Of a DNA stretch of 7,402 nucleotides, positions 1 to 7,158 are shown in pieces (position 1 is the first letter of the stretch; every line of letters starts with the position of its first letter). The DNA is taken from contig DASYSA010000315.1 in assembly GCA_036003885.1 (NCBI GenBank), forward strand, positions 1-7,402, read 5' to 3'. This DNA comes from DASYSA01 sp036003885 (GTDB lineage Bacteria; Acidobacteriota; Blastocatellia; UBA7656). The notes beneath the pieces were generated by a model, which saw only the letters and a list, made by a program, of their open reading frames with translations, was not told the DNA's origin and made no database searches. The translations under genes were made by a program, and so were the position numbers.

Positions 1-345
1 CTCTACTCCGATGGCACGATGGCAAGAGCAGAGTGGCTGTCAGCACCATCAGACATGTAAAGACGATCGTTGTTCCTCGATCCTCGGGTTCGCAAAGCCA
101 AACTTGGGAGAGGGAATATCCGTGAAATGCATTGGCAAACCTTCTTTCAATGACCGGCTCAAGTAACGTCCTATGTGAAACAGACAAACTACCATGGCTT
201 CCATCCCGCGGGTTGACTTTCAGGAATAGCGGGTGAGAAACCTAACATCACGCCCACCCTGGTAAGGCCCCGCCGTCAGGATAGAGACCCGGTTACGGCA
301 CGTGCTACCAGGAAAAACCCGTCGTCCCGGGCCCGTGTTCGAACT
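1..345 (+). mobile_element. Possible group II intron domain I remnant, no maturase
   Basis: No frame gives a convincing protein here. The order of short motifs resembles, from memory, domain I of bacterial IIB group II introns such as Ll.LtrB: a GAGCAGAGTGG-like segment near 26-36, TAAAGACGATCG at 58-69, a TTCGCAAAG stretch just after, AATAGCGGG..GAGAAACCT at 225-243, GGTAAG at 261-266, and CCAGGAAAAACC near 308-319. Paired arms support a folded RNA: CCTGGTA (258-264) with TACCAGG (306-312), enclosing GCCGT (272-276) with ACGGC (295-299). The intron 5' end lies outside the window. No reverse transcriptase/maturase coding region or domain V hairpin follows before 784, so if correct this is a truncated, non-autonomous copy. 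Alternative: an unrelated structured RNA. The right boundary is approximate. Confidence 0.42.
258..312 (+). repeat. Nested inverted repeat (two-tier hairpin)
   Basis: A perfect 7-base inverted repeat (258-264 with 306-312) encloses a second perfect 5-base inverted repeat (272-276 with 295-299), leaving an 18-base apical loop. The internal loops are short: 7 bases on the 5' side and 6 on the 3' side. A further imperfect stem, GGGTGA (231-236) with TCA-CG-CCC (248-255), lies just upstream. There is no T-run after the stem, so it is not a typical intrinsic terminator. It is better read as part of a larger RNA fold, probably the group II intron-like domain that contains it. Confidence 0.5.
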
Positions 346-783
346 ATGCTGTTCTTGACAATCGAGTTAGGTTTTTGCTACACAACACCCATCTCGGCAT
401 TTCGGACGCTGTTTGTAACGCATCTGCCGGCGGTGTTGACACAGAGCCCGGCTTGGGACTGTCGTCAAAAGTCTTGTCCGTGGCCCCGGCGGATGGAACC
501 TGGAACTCTCCATGGCGAAGAACCTCTACCCGAAGGAAGAGATGAGGCTCCAGTTCCCGGCAGAAATGTGCATTGCGCTGAACCAGCTCAAGCTTAATCG
601 CCTCAACAGCAGTCTCACCAGCCACTGTTCGGCCCTATCACCGGCGCGGCGGTATGAGGTCGATACACATGGGCTTGAGGTTCCAGTCCCAGTACACACT
701 TGCAGCAGAAGCGCAGAGTCTTCTTCCAACTGCTCTTTGCTTTCTACACTCTCTGCTGTGAGATCCCGATAGAGGAATAGATT
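346..783. other. Gene-poor leader upstream of the operon
   Basis: About 440 bases separate the intron-like segment from the first operon gene, and no coding sequence here can be supported. Several overlapping frames are open (for example minus strand 344-625 from a GTG, plus strand 512-772 from an ATG). None has a recognisable domain, a good ribosome binding site, or continuity with a neighbour. The operon promoter presumably lies here. Two TTGACA hexamers occur (355-360 and 436-441), but neither has a good -10 partner at 16-18 bases, so no promoter is called. The last part is pyrimidine-rich before the ribosome binding site. Confidence 0.5.
771..776 (+). promoter_or_regulatory. Ribosome binding site of the PSCyt2/DUF1553 gene
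   Basis: AGAGGA lies 7 bases before the ATG at 784. It is a good Shine-Dalgarno match at normal spacing and fixes this ATG as the start. The resulting protein begins directly with a signal peptide, which agrees. Confidence 0.7.
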
Positions 784-3042
784 ATGGACGGTACAAAACA
801 ATTCCGAGTTGGGATTTTGATACTTGCTTTTACCTGCGCTGCCCTGGCAGCAGGCGACGAGCACAAATTCAGCGAAGCTCAATTAAAGTACTGGGCTTAT
901 CAGAAGGTCCGGAAGCCTCCTGTTCCGCTTGTTAGAAATCGCGCACTCGTGAGGACCGAGGTCGATGCTTTTATACTGAAGGATCTGGAGGACAAAGGCA
1001 TCAAGCCCGCGCCTCCCGCGGATAAAATAACCCTGCTGCGGCGCGCGACTTTAGATTTGACGGGCCTGCCTCCCACTCCCGCTGACGTAGCGTCTTTTTT
1101 GGCGGACAGATCTCCCAAAGCATTCGAGAAGGTTGTAGATCACTTGCTTGCATCTCCTCGCTACGGAGAGAAGTGGGCGAGGCACTGGCTCGACCTCGCG
1201 CGCTATGCGGAAAGCGAAGGCTTCAAGGCCGATGAGACGAGGCCAAACGCATGGCGCTACCGCGATTATGTGATCAAGAGTTTTAACGATGACAAGCCTT
1301 ATGATCGCTTCATCGAAGAGCAGATAGCGGGTGACGAGCTCTGGCCCGATGACCCAAACGCCCTGCTGGCCACAGGCTTCAACCGTCATTACCCCGATGA
1401 GAGCAACGCCAGAAATCTGAAACAGCGGCGGCAGGAGATATTGAATGACATCACGGACACGGTGGGGGCGGTCTTTCTGGGGACGACTTACGGGTGCGCC
1501 CGCTGTCATGACCACAAGTTCGATCCCGTACTGCAGAAAGATTATTACAAGCTACAGGCCTTCTTTGCTGGCGTTCGCGCCAGGGACGACTTCGTTCTCG
1601 TCTCCGCCTCTGAACAATCGGAGCACAAGCGGAAGCTGGCCATATGGGAAGAGCAAACCAATGATATTCGCGAGCAACTCGCCCGTCTGGAGGCGCCTGT
1701 AGCAAAAGCTATCTACGATGAAAACTTTGCTAAGTATCCGCAAGAGATTCAGGAAGCTATCAAGATGGCTCCCGAAAAACGGGACCCGATGCAATGGCTG
1801 ATGTACCACAAATCGAGCTGGCTGCTCGAATCGAAGACAGATGAAGATGGGAATGGGATCCGCCAGCGATTGAAGGGCGAGACGCGCAAACAGTGGGACG
1901 AGTTGAGAGCAAAGCTTGCTGCTTTTGACTCGTTCAAACCAGCGCCCCTGCCCATAGGGAGCGGGATCACAGACATCGGGCGGAACGCGCCACCCACGCA
2001 TGTGCTTTCAGGCGGCGCTTACAGCTCTCCGCTCGAAGAGGTTCAACCGGGTTTTCTGACAATAATCGACAAAGAGCCTGCGCGCATCAGCGCACCTTCA
2101 AGTGCGGATACGACAGGCCGCAGGACTGCCCTGGCAAACTGGCTGGCAGATCCTCACAACCCACTTGTCGCGCGCGTGATGGTCAATCGCATCTGGCACT
2201 ATCACTTTGGGCGTGGGCTTGTCGGGACGCCGAGCGACTTCGGGTTTATGGGCGAGACAGAAACAAACAAAGTGTTGCTGGACTGGCTCGCCGCTACATT
2301 TGTGGAGAACGGCTGGAGCATTAAGGCTATGCACCGCATGATCATGCTTTCCAGCACCTATCAGCAATCGTCCGCCTTCAACCCGGCTGCGGCAAAGGTG
2401 GACCCGAATAATGATTTGCTTTGGAGATTCGGGCGCCACCGCTTGACGGGCGAAGAGATAAGAGACGCGATACTGTTCGTGAGCGGACAGTTGAACCTCA
2501 GTATGGGCGGCCCGAGCGTCTTCCCCGAAATTCCTGAGGGGATGGAGGTCCGCGGCGGGTGGAAGAAGAATGAGAAGGAGGAAGAGAAGAACCGCCGTAG
2601 CATTTACGTCTTCGTACGCCGCAACTCGCGTTACCCGATGTTCCAGGCCTTCGACATGCCGGACACTCATGAAAGCTGTGCCCGTCGGGGCACAACAACG
2701 ACTGCACCGCAGGCCCTGTCTCTTCTTAATGACAACGTGGTCCTTAAAGCGGCCCAGAACTTTGCCGGCCGCGTATTGAGAGAGGCCGGATCAGACTTGA
2801 ACTCACAGATCGTAACCGCCTACCGGCTGGCCTTCTCTCGCGAGCCCGACGGTGTTGAGCGTCGCCTGGCGCTGGCTTTCTTAAACAAGCAGGCGGCTCT
2901 CATTCAGGCTCGCCTTGAGGCGAAGAAGCCCGCCGCCATGCCGCCCGGCATGCCGCCACATGTTGATCCTCAAAAGGCGGCGGCCCTCGTCGATCTTTGT
3001 CATGCGCTCTTAAACTCTAACGAGTTCGTTTACACAAACTAG
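784..3042 (+). CDS. Exported DUF1549/DUF1553 (PSCyt2-PSD1) protein with CxxCH motif
   Basis: A 752-residue protein. Residues 1-23 form a Sec-type signal peptide: K5 and R8, then a hydrophobic stretch ending ALAAG. PSCyt2 (DUF1549) spans about 55-265, with the family signatures 'RHWLDLARYAES' (133-144), 'YRDYVIKSFNDDKPYD' (159-174) and 'CARCHDHKFDP' (238-248). C238-x-x-C241-H242 is a heme-c attachment type motif. A variable, partly helical linker follows (about 280-400), then 'THVLSGGAYSSPLEEVQPGF' (405-424), typical of the junction to DUF1553 (about 440-745, including 'VNRIWHYHFGRGLVGTPSDFG', 467-487). The N-terminal PSCyt1 cytochrome domain found in many relatives is absent; the chain starts at the segment that normally follows it. 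Biochemical role is unknown; an exported redox or binding function linked to glycan use is inferred. It is first in an operon, with DUF1501 9 bases downstream, the usual partner of this family. Confidence 0.93.
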   Translation: MDGTKQFRVGILILAFTCAALAAGDEHKFSEAQLKYWAYQKVRKPPVPLVRNRALVRTEVDAFILKDLEDKGIKPAPPADKITLLRRATLDLTGLPPTPADVASFLADRSPKAFEKVVDHLLASPRYGEKWARHWLDLARYAESEGFKADETRPNAWRYRDYVIKSFNDDKPYDRFIEEQIAGDELWPDDPNALLATGFNRHYPDESNARNLKQRRQEILNDITDTVGAVFLGTTYGCARCHDHKFDPVLQKDYYKLQAFFAGVRARDDFVLVSASEQSEHKRKLAIWEEQTNDIREQLARLEAPVAKAIYDENFAKYPQEIQEAIKMAPEKRDPMQWLMYHKSSWLLESKTDEDGNGIRQRLKGETRKQWDELRAKLAAFDSFKPAPLPIGSGITDIGRNAPPTHVLSGGAYSSPLEEVQPGFLTIIDKEPARISAPSSADTTGRRTALANWLADPHNPLVARVMVNRIWHYHFGRGLVGTPSDFGFMGETETNKVLLDWLAATFVENGWSIKAMHRMIMLSSTYQQSSAFNPAAAKVDPNNDLLWRFGRHRLTGEEIRDAILFVSGQLNLSMGGPSVFPEIPEGMEVRGGWKKNEKEEEKNRRSIYVFVRRNSRYPMFQAFDMPDTHESCARRGTTTTAPQALSLLNDNVVLKAAQNFAGRVLREAGSDLNSQIVTAYRLAFSREPDGVERRLALAFLNKQAALIQARLEAKKPAAMPPGMPPHVDPQKAAALVDLCHALLNSNEFVYTN
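2937..2952 (+). repeat. Short palindrome in a Met/Pro-rich coding linker
   Basis: CATGCCG-CC-CGGCATG is a perfect 7-base inverted repeat with a 2-base loop inside the DUF1553 gene. It overlaps a direct repeat of ATGCCGCC (2938-2945 and 2950-2957). It encodes the MPPGMPP linker (residues 719-725), so it is most simply a low-complexity coding segment in the C-terminal part. No regulatory role is claimed. Confidence 0.5.
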
Positions 3043-3045
3043 GAG
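3041..3045 (+). promoter_or_regulatory. Ribosome binding site of the DUF1501 gene, overlapping the upstream stop
   Basis: AGGAG starts within the TAG stop codon of the preceding gene (3040-3042) and sits 6 bases before the ATG at 3052. Stop, ribosome binding site and start fall within 15 bases, which suggests translational coupling of the two genes. Confidence 0.8.
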
Positions 3046-3051
3046 TTCACA

Positions 3052-4509
3052 ATGGAGCACAGCGAAAAAGAGGAGCGTTCTTCGCGAGAGAGTGCGCTTG
3101 TCGACAGGCGTGATTTTTTGATGAAGTCCGGCAGCGGTTTGTGCAGCATCGCGCTGACTTCGATGCTGGCCCAGAACGGGCTGGCGCGAACGCTTGGTGA
3201 TGAGCAGACGTCACCCGATCCACTCGCGCATAAGTCGCCGCACGTAAAACCTCGCGCCACTTCTGTAATCTGGCTGTTTATGGAAGGCGGCCCGAGCCAC
3301 CTGGACACGTTTGACCCTAAGCCGGCGCTTGCTACCCTCGCGGGGAAACCTATGCCCGAGTCATTCGGCAGACCCATTACAGCGATGGGGACTGCGGACA
3401 ATAGTATCCTGCCGACAAAACGGGTTTTCAAGAATCATGGGAAGAGCGGAATCGCCGTATCCGACTGGCTGCCAAACATCGCAGGTCTTGTGGATGATCT
3501 TGCCATCATCAGATCTTGCTGGGCCGACGGCTTGAATCATGTCGGGTCGGTCTGTCAAATGAACACAGGCTCGATATTGGCCGGCCGCCCTTCCATGGGG
3601 GCGTGGGTCACATATGGGCTCGGGACCGCTAATCAGAACCTGCCTACATTTGTGATAATGGCTGACGACAAGGAAGTGCTCGGAGGCCCGAAGAACTGGA
3701 GCGCAGGGTTCCTGCCCGCCACCTACCAGGGCACACAATTTCGTAGTGGGCCGAACCCTATCTTTTACCTCACGCCGCCGGAGACGATAAGCGAAGAACA
3801 GCAGCGAAACAAGATAGATTTCCTTACGACGATCAACAAGCGCTTTTCGGCGTCCAAAGGCGATGACACCGAGTTGCTGGCGCGGCTGAACTCCTACGAG
3901 CTTGCGTACCGAATGCAGGCGGCTGCGCCTGAGGCGGTCGATCTGTCGAAGGAGTCTGAAGCCATAAAGAAGCTTTACGGATTGGATAATCCTATCAGTG
4001 CGAAGTACGGGACCATGTGCCTGATGGCGCGGCGGCTGGTCGAGCGCGATGTTCGTTTCATTCAGCTCTATTCGGGGAGTGGGAGTGCGTGGGATGCCCA
4101 TGCCGATATCGAGGGGAATCATTCCAGGATGTGCGCCAGCTCGGATAAGCCGATCGCAGGCCTGTTGACGGATCTGAAAGCTCGCGGGTTGCTCGACAGC
4201 ACTCTGATCGTTTGGGGCGGCGAGTTCGGGCGAACGCCGTTTTCAGAAAAAGGAACGGGACGCGATCATAACCCGTGGGGCTTCTCTATGTTTATGGCAG
4301 GGGCGGGAATTAAGGGCGGCCAGATCATAGGGGCGACCGACGAAATAGGATTGCGGGCCATAGAGAAGAGAGCTCACGTTCATGACATTCACGCGACGAT
4401 CCTTTATCTCCTGGGCCTTGATCATACCAGGACGCAATATTTCCATAACGGGCGCTTCGAAAGACCTACCATCAACGGAGGGGAGCTGATCCGCGAATTG
4501 ATTTCATAA
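3052..4509 (+). CDS. DUF1501 protein (alkaline phosphatase/sulfatase fold), Tat-type leader
   Basis: A 485-residue protein of normal family length. The leader 'DRRDFLMK' (18-25) followed by a weakly hydrophobic stretch to NGLA (45) is a twin-arginine export signal, implying export in folded form. Conserved DUF1501 blocks appear in order: 'GGPSHLDTFDPKP' (79-91), 'CWADGLNHVGSVCQMNTG' (156-173), 'GRPSMGAWVTYGLG' (178-191), 'WDAH' (347-350), 'GGEFGRTP' (389-396), 'GRDHNPWG' (403-410) and 'HDIHATILYLLGLDH' (444-458). The Asp/His residues in these blocks (D85, D405, H406, D445, H447) lie where alkaline-phosphatase superfamily members bind metal; whether this protein is catalytic is not established. 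In Planctomycetota, Verrucomicrobiota and Acidobacteriota this family is regularly encoded beside DUF1549/DUF1553 genes, exactly as here. Product function is unknown; hydrolysis of a phosphate or sulfate ester is one guess. Confidence 0.94.
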   Translation: MEHSEKEERSSRESALVDRRDFLMKSGSGLCSIALTSMLAQNGLARTLGDEQTSPDPLAHKSPHVKPRATSVIWLFMEGGPSHLDTFDPKPALATLAGKPMPESFGRPITAMGTADNSILPTKRVFKNHGKSGIAVSDWLPNIAGLVDDLAIIRSCWADGLNHVGSVCQMNTGSILAGRPSMGAWVTYGLGTANQNLPTFVIMADDKEVLGGPKNWSAGFLPATYQGTQFRSGPNPIFYLTPPETISEEQQRNKIDFLTTINKRFSASKGDDTELLARLNSYELAYRMQAAAPEAVDLSKESEAIKKLYGLDNPISAKYGTMCLMARRLVERDVRFIQLYSGSGSAWDAHADIEGNHSRMCASSDKPIAGLLTDLKARGLLDSTLIVWGGEFGRTPFSEKGTGRDHNPWGFSMFMAGAGIKGGQIIGATDEIGLRAIEKRAHVHDIHATILYLLGLDHTRTQYFHNGRFERPTINGGELIRELIS

Positions 4510-4527
4510 CTCTCATTGACTCTCACC

Positions 4528-6732
4528 ATGAATCCAAGCCCGGTATCGAACGAGTTAACGCGCCGTGAGTTCCTGTCACTCTCGGCCGGGTTGGTGATTG
4601 TCGCATCTTCGGGCGGGTTGAAGACCGGCGATAAGCCCTGGTATGCGACAATGCGCCGTTGCGGCCAGATCAACTTCAACGAGCGCGATCCGCTTGCAAT
4701 GGACGTGAACAGCTGGGCCGATTACTGGGCGTCACTCAAGGTCGATGCTCTTCTGCTCAACGGCGGCGGCATAGTAGCGTTCTACCCCACCGAGATCCCT
4801 TACCATCACCGTAGCGAGTTTCTGGGCTCGCGCGACCTGTTTGGCGAAATGGTAACCGCCTCGAAGAAAAGGAACATTCGTGTGGTAGCCCGGATGGACT
4901 GCAACTACGCATATGAAGAAGCGTTGCGAGCACACCCGGAATGGTTTGAACGCAACCGCGATGGCTCGCCGCGAAAACACAACGAGTCCACCTGGCTCTA
5001 CAAGACCTGCATGTTCAGTTCGTACTTCTCCGAGCAAATGCCGGCCATCTATCGCGAGATCAATCGACGATATCCTGTGGATGGGTTCTTCACTAACGGA
5101 TGGCCCAGCACCGGCTCTCTGGGAGTCTGCTACTGCGAAAGCTGTAAAGCTGTCTACCGGGACACAGTGGGCGGGACTCCTCCTGAACGAACCGATGCCA
5201 CCAACCCGCTGTACAGAAAATACTATGACATTTTCATGGATCGGGTGTTGGAGGTATGGAAATTGTGGGACGGAGTGGCCAGGGAGAAGCACCCCGATTC
5301 AGTCTATGTTGGTAATCTCGGCGGCGGCATACGCGTAGTCAAGGATGTCGAAAGACTCGCCGAGGTAGCCGGGTGGTTCAACGCAGATCACCAGGGCCGC
5401 TCAGGTGATACCGTAATCTGGGACTGCGCGCAGCAAGGTCGTGTTGCCCAGTCTGTGATGAAAGGGCGGACGATAACAAACGTCACCGGCTCTTACAGCA
5501 ATAGCCGTCCAGTGTGGCGCCATGTGGCGAAAGCGCCGGCGGAAATGACGCTGTGGATGGCCCAGACTGCGGCCAGCGGCATGGTGCCGTGGTTTCATTG
5601 GCTGGGGGGCGCACCCGAAGACAATAGATGGCGCGACGTTGGCAGGACATTCTTTAACTGGCTAGCCGCAAACGAGCCGCATTTTCGCAATCGCCGCTCA
5701 ATTGCCGACCTGGGTGTGCTCTTTCCACAGAGTACAATTGCGTTCTACAAATCCGGTGAGGGGCCGGGAAGTTGGAAGGACGCTGAACGAAACCAGACAA
5801 CAGAATATTTGCAGGGTCTCTATTATGCATTGCTCGAAGGCCGCTTCCTCTTTGACTTTGTACATCAGCAAGACCTGAGCTCTGAGACGTTGCGGAAATA
5901 CCGCGCGCTTCTAATTCCGAACGCCGCCTATATCAGCGACGAGGAATGCAAACAGATCAAAGCATACGCAACACAGGGCGGCTCAGTCCTGGCTACTTTT
6001 GAGACCTCGCTCTATACGGAATGGGGCGACAGACGGCGCGATCTTGCGCTTGCCGACCTTTTCGGCGTTAGTGTTGCCGGCGACACGATCGGGCCGTTCG
6101 GCAACAGCTATTCACGCATAGAACAGCGACACCCGGTTACTGAAGGCTTCGAGGGAACAACGCTGCTGCCCGGAGCTGAGAACCGCGTGCCGATTCGGGC
6201 GAGAGAATCTGCCCCACTCGTGCTGAGCGTCGTACCGTATTACCCTGCTTTCCCGCCCGAGATGGTCTTCCCCCGTACTCCACGGACAAACGAACCGGCT
6301 GCGCTACTGCGCGAAAATGGAAACTCGCGTATTGCATACTTCGCAGGTGACATTGATCGGACGAACTGGCGCTCAGGAAACACTGACCTGAGCCAGTTGA
6401 TTCAAAACAGCGTAAGGTGGGTGTCAGGCCCACACCGGCCGCCGGTATCGGTTACAGGCGAAGGCATAGTAGAAGTATTCGCCTGGGAGACCGATCCCGG
6501 TTACGCGTTGCACATCTTGAACTACACGAATCCGAACATGACCCGCGGATTCGTGCGACGTTTTTACGCCATCGGCCCTCAGAAGGTGGAGTTCGAAGTT
6601 GGGGCGGGAAAAAAGGTGACCAGCGTACGTTCCTTACGCGCCGGCCGCACTTTGCCATTCAAACAGAGTGATCGGACAGTGCGCTTTCAAGTGCCTTCTG
6701 TGACGGACTATGAAGTGATCGCATTAACATGA
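4528..6732 (+). CDS. Tat-exported GHL6-type glycoside hydrolase-like protein with trimerization-like domain
   Basis: From the ATG at 4528 the protein has 734 residues. A TTG at 4516 would add four, but the ATG places the twin-arginine motif 'TRREFL' at 11-16 as is normal. Neither start has a clear Shine-Dalgarno sequence, so coupling to DUF1501 (stop 18 bases upstream) is likely. About residues 35-380 look like a TIM barrel of the hypothetical glycosyl hydrolase 6 type: 'VDALLLNGGGIVAFYPTEIP' near 72-91, 'VVARMDCNYAYEEALRAHPE' near 119-138, 'YPVDGFFTNGWPS' near 182-194, then the cysteine cluster C201-x-C203-x-x-C206. Residues about 390-620 resemble the beta-galactosidase trimerization (Glyco_hydro_42M, Rossmann/glutaminase-like) domain, with 'YRALLIPNAAYISDEE' near 458-473. 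A C-terminal beta-rich domain follows ('GYALHILNYTNPN', near 658-670). Catalytic residues and substrate cannot be assigned. Homologues are often labelled alpha-amylase-family or beta-galactosidase trimerization proteins. Confidence 0.85.
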   Translation: MNPSPVSNELTRREFLSLSAGLVIVASSGGLKTGDKPWYATMRRCGQINFNERDPLAMDVNSWADYWASLKVDALLLNGGGIVAFYPTEIPYHHRSEFLGSRDLFGEMVTASKKRNIRVVARMDCNYAYEEALRAHPEWFERNRDGSPRKHNESTWLYKTCMFSSYFSEQMPAIYREINRRYPVDGFFTNGWPSTGSLGVCYCESCKAVYRDTVGGTPPERTDATNPLYRKYYDIFMDRVLEVWKLWDGVAREKHPDSVYVGNLGGGIRVVKDVERLAEVAGWFNADHQGRSGDTVIWDCAQQGRVAQSVMKGRTITNVTGSYSNSRPVWRHVAKAPAEMTLWMAQTAASGMVPWFHWLGGAPEDNRWRDVGRTFFNWLAANEPHFRNRRSIADLGVLFPQSTIAFYKSGEGPGSWKDAERNQTTEYLQGLYYALLEGRFLFDFVHQQDLSSETLRKYRALLIPNAAYISDEECKQIKAYATQGGSVLATFETSLYTEWGDRRRDLALADLFGVSVAGDTIGPFGNSYSRIEQRHPVTEGFEGTTLLPGAENRVPIRARESAPLVLSVVPYYPAFPPEMVFPRTPRTNEPAALLRENGNSRIAYFAGDIDRTNWRSGNTDLSQLIQNSVRWVSGPHRPPVSVTGEGIVEVFAWETDPGYALHILNYTNPNMTRGFVRRFYAIGPQKVEFEVGAGKKVTSVRSLRAGRTLPFKQSDRTVRFQVPSVTDYEVIALT

Positions 6733-6896
6733 TGGGCTACGGCCTGACTAGAATCGGATGAGGGTTTCGATCTACTTCGCTTTCCCTTTAGTTTCTGGAT
6801 GGCCCGCAACGTCCTTTCGCTGATCGCCAATCTGAGAATCGCAACATCGAGGGCCTGACCCCGCCCTTCCTCGGTTCTGTGAGATTGAACGCTTTC
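6733..6896. other. Spacer between convergent genes, no clear terminator
   Basis: These 164 bases separate the hydrolase stop from the end of the minus-strand TPR remnant. No strong GC-rich hairpin with a T-run was found on either strand, although convergent ends would be expected to have one. GCCTGACCC at 6853-6861 recurs at 7160-7168. Confidence 0.4.
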
Positions 6897-7158
6897 TCAA
6901 GACGACTTCTGAATCTGGTCGTATAGATCTTCACAAAAGCCCTGGATTATTTGCTTATCGTATCCATCACCAGGTCTTTCCAACATGTCCATAAGCAAAT
7001 TGTACTGAGCTAGAGCCAATTCCCTGTCTCCGCTCTTCAAGTATGTTAAGCCCAAATTGTGATACAGCATTGGATCATGCGGTTTAAGCTTTGGCCTCCC
7101 GATGTGCATCAATTGCCTTTTCGTATTGACGGGCTTCAGTGTAGAGCCGGAATCGAGG
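6897..7158 (-). pseudogene. Frameshifted C-terminal part of a tetratricopeptide-repeat protein
   Basis: Read on the minus strand, two frames together make one TPR protein. The upstream frame gives 'RLYTEARQYEKAIDAHREA' (about 7148 down to 7093) and then hits TAA at 7084-7086. The downstream frame gives 'KLKPHDPMLYHNLGLTYLKS' and continues through 'GDRELALAQYNLLMDML' to a TGA at 6897-6899, ending QKSS. Joined as 'HREA-x-KLKP', they match the usual spacing of helix B of one TPR running into helix A of the next, so two bases are missing (or one is extra) near 7092. The ATG at 7110-7112 that opens the downstream frame falls inside the upstream repeat and is unlikely to be a real start. The upstream frame stays open to an ATG at 7246-7248, but the sequence beyond about 7155 does not look like TPR. 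TPR modules mediate protein-protein contacts; the intact product is unknown. A sequencing indel is the alternative to true decay. Confidence 0.7.

Noticed and set aside
1..345. rRNA fragment or CRISPR array
   Set aside because: No conserved 16S/23S words and no regularly spaced direct repeats are present.
355..384. TTGACA with TACACA 18 bases downstream as a sigma-70 promoter
   Set aside because: The -10 half matches only three of six consensus bases and lies 400 bases from the first gene. Nothing else supports it.
436..464. Second TTGACA hexamer as a -35 box
   Set aside because: No -10-like sequence lies at 16-18 bases; the region there is GC-rich.
512..772. 86-codon plus-strand frame starting MAKNLYPKEEM
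   Set aside because: No domain or ribosome binding site, and it overlaps other open frames on both strands. The C-terminal half is Ser/Arg-rich noise typical of noncoding DNA.
3361..4122. 253-codon minus-strand frame antisense to DUF1501
   Set aside because: It lies entirely inside a well-supported gene and its translation is rich in Arg, Pro and Cys with no domain. It is a shadow of the real frame.
4516..6732. TTG at 4516 as the hydrolase start
   Set aside because: It adds only four residues and has no ribosome binding site. The ATG at 4528 gives a standard Tat leader.
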